From assembly GCF_018987265.1 (NCBI RefSeq), contig NZ_CP076853.1:1860001-1924000 (forward strand): a DNA stretch of 64,000 bases. Reading direction: 5' to 3'. Each line of letters starts with the position of its first letter. Position 1 is the first letter of the stretch. The position numbers and the translations under genes were made by a program. Positions 63,337 to 64,000 of this stretch are shown here, in pieces. The DNA is from Rhizobium sp. WYJ-E13. Lineage in GTDB: Bacteria; Pseudomonadota; Alphaproteobacteria; Rhizobiales; Rhizobiaceae. The notes beneath the pieces are model-generated. The model searched no databases, had not been told where the DNA came from, and saw nothing but the letters and a program-made list of their open reading frames with translations.

Positions 63337-64000
63337 CTACCCTCCAGCAAACTCTCCGCCCGCGAACACCTCCGCAAGCCCCCGCGTCCCCATATCCGCC
63401 TCCTCCTCCGAAAGCCCGGAAAACCCGAGAAGCAGCCGCAACCGATCCGTCGAGACCACATTCATGCGCGACAGCGGCATCACCACCACGCCCTTCTTCA
63501 GCGCCGCAGCGGAAACCGCGGTGTCGTCGTCCCAACTGCCCGTGCTCCGAACCGTGAGATTGATGCCCTGATCCGGCAGCAGCACCGCCACATGCTCCGC
63601 CAGCCGCTCCGCCAGAAACCCCGCCAGCATGTCGCGCGAGGCCCGCAGCCGCTCCCTGAGCCGCCGCAGATGGGCCGGAAAATAGCCCTCCTCCAGGAAA
63701 TCGGCGATCACCCGCTGCTGGAAGATCGGCGGGCAGCGGTCGACGGCGGGGCGCACGGCGCGGAAGGCGGGCACGAGATCGGCGGGGACGACGAGGTAGC
63801 CGATGCGCAGGCTCGGCAGCAGCGCCTTGCTGAAGGTGCCGGTGTAGAGAACGCGGTTTGCCTTGTCGAGGCCGTGCAGCGAGGCGATCGGGTGGCCCTG
63901 ATAGCGGAATTCGCTGTCGTAATCGTCCTCGATGATCCAGCAATCGTTCTCCTCGGCATAGGAAAGCAGCCCGAGCCGCCGCGAGAGCGAGAGAACGGAG
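63337..64000 (-). CDS. MocR/PdxR-type GntR regulator, C-terminal part (5' end outside the window)
   Basis: About 221 residues of an aminotransferase-fold domain are visible. IEDDYDSEFRY is the MocR hallmark, and the Schiff-base Lys sits in TFSKALLPSLRIGYLVVP. The N-terminal winged-helix DNA-binding domain lies beyond the right edge. Such regulators bind pyridoxal phosphate and control vitamin B6, GABA, taurine or related genes. The target is not visible. It ends at TAG (63337-63339). Confidence 0.85.
   Translation of the reverse strand, partial: SVLSLSRRLGLLSYAEENDCWIIEDDYDSEFRYQGHPIASLHGLDKANRVLYTGTFSKALLPSLRIGYLVVPADLVPAFRAVRPAVDRCPPIFQQRVIADFLEEGYFPAHLRRLRERLRASRDMLAGFLAERLAEHVAVLLPDQGINLTVRSTGSWDDDTAVSAAALKKGVVVMPLSRMNVVSTDRLRLLLGFSGLSEEEADMGTRGLAEVFAGGEFAGG

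Overview
The window is GC-rich, densely coded chromosome- or chromid-like DNA from an alphaproteobacterium, most likely a member of the Rhizobiaceae (Rhizobium/Agrobacterium/Sinorhizobium group). This rests on gene content and order. A DUF3141-pta-ackA-fabI operon resembles the phosphate-stress acetate operon known from Sinorhizobium. The arsenic operon contains the rhizobial aquaglyceroporin arrangement (arsR...aqpS-arsC-arsH). There are two cyclase-TolB-TPR proteins, an IS66 remnant, and a perfect TTGA-N6-TCAA anaerobox. No rRNA, tRNA, CRISPR array, complete insertion sequence, integrase or phage module was seen.

Layout. 0-6.4 kb: end of an unrecognised gene, a DUF308 membrane protein divergent from its probable TetR repressor, a large secreted arylsulfatase with a decayed sulfatase fragment just upstream, and a cyclase/TolB/TPR protein. 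6.4-16.1 kb: a low-oxygen/energy-stress block made of a DUF6455 protein, a P1B-type metal ATPase with a TPC signature, a deaminase, a universal stress protein with an anaerobox, then the DUF3141-pta-ackA-fabI operon. 16.1-22.7 kb: a Gly-rich secreted protein, an AraC-GyrI regulator, an autotransporter and an SbmA/YddA-type ABC transporter. 22.8-34.1 kb: three TetR-controlled units (DMT exporter; epimerase; RND efflux with two adaptors), each with a visible inverted-repeat operator, plus an NmrA-like protein and a secreted cupin. 34.1-37.3 kb: a DHDPS-family enzyme, two LysE-type exporters and an ArgP/LysG-type regulator. 37.5-46.7 kb: a second cyclase/TolB/TPR protein, an orphan Imm8-type immunity protein, a PPP phosphatase, a second arylsulfatase flanked on one side by an intact AraC gene and on the other by a fragment of a related AraC gene, and an alpha/beta hydrolase with its TetR regulator. 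46.7-54.3 kb: a lone phnM-like gene, an MFS transporter, a DUF262 (GmrSD-like) protein, an orphan ArsA ATPase, a P-loop kinase and an unpaired AbrB-type antitoxin. 54.7-64 kb: a second autotransporter, a seven-gene arsenic operon with overlapping genes, a divergent DUF6428 protein, a VapBC pair and a truncated MocR-type regulator.

How the genes work together. Most of the window consists of short regulator-plus-target units for export and detoxification. The acetate operon (Pta, AckA) would make ATP from acetyl-CoA when respiration is limited, and the Usp anaerobox ties that neighbourhood to an FNR/FixK-type signal. The arsenic operon couples sensing (ArsR), two unrelated arsenate reductases, ArsH, an ArsN2-type acetyltransferase, AqpS for downhill arsenite exit and an ArsK-like MFS permease. 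There is no ACR3 or ArsB pump, although a complete ArsA ATPase lies about 4 kb away. The most noteworthy observations are the decayed duplicate fragments, the orphan immunity and antitoxin genes, the TPC-type metal ATPase in a microaerobic setting, and the series of unreported palindromic operators. I did not find a convincing wholly new multi-gene system.
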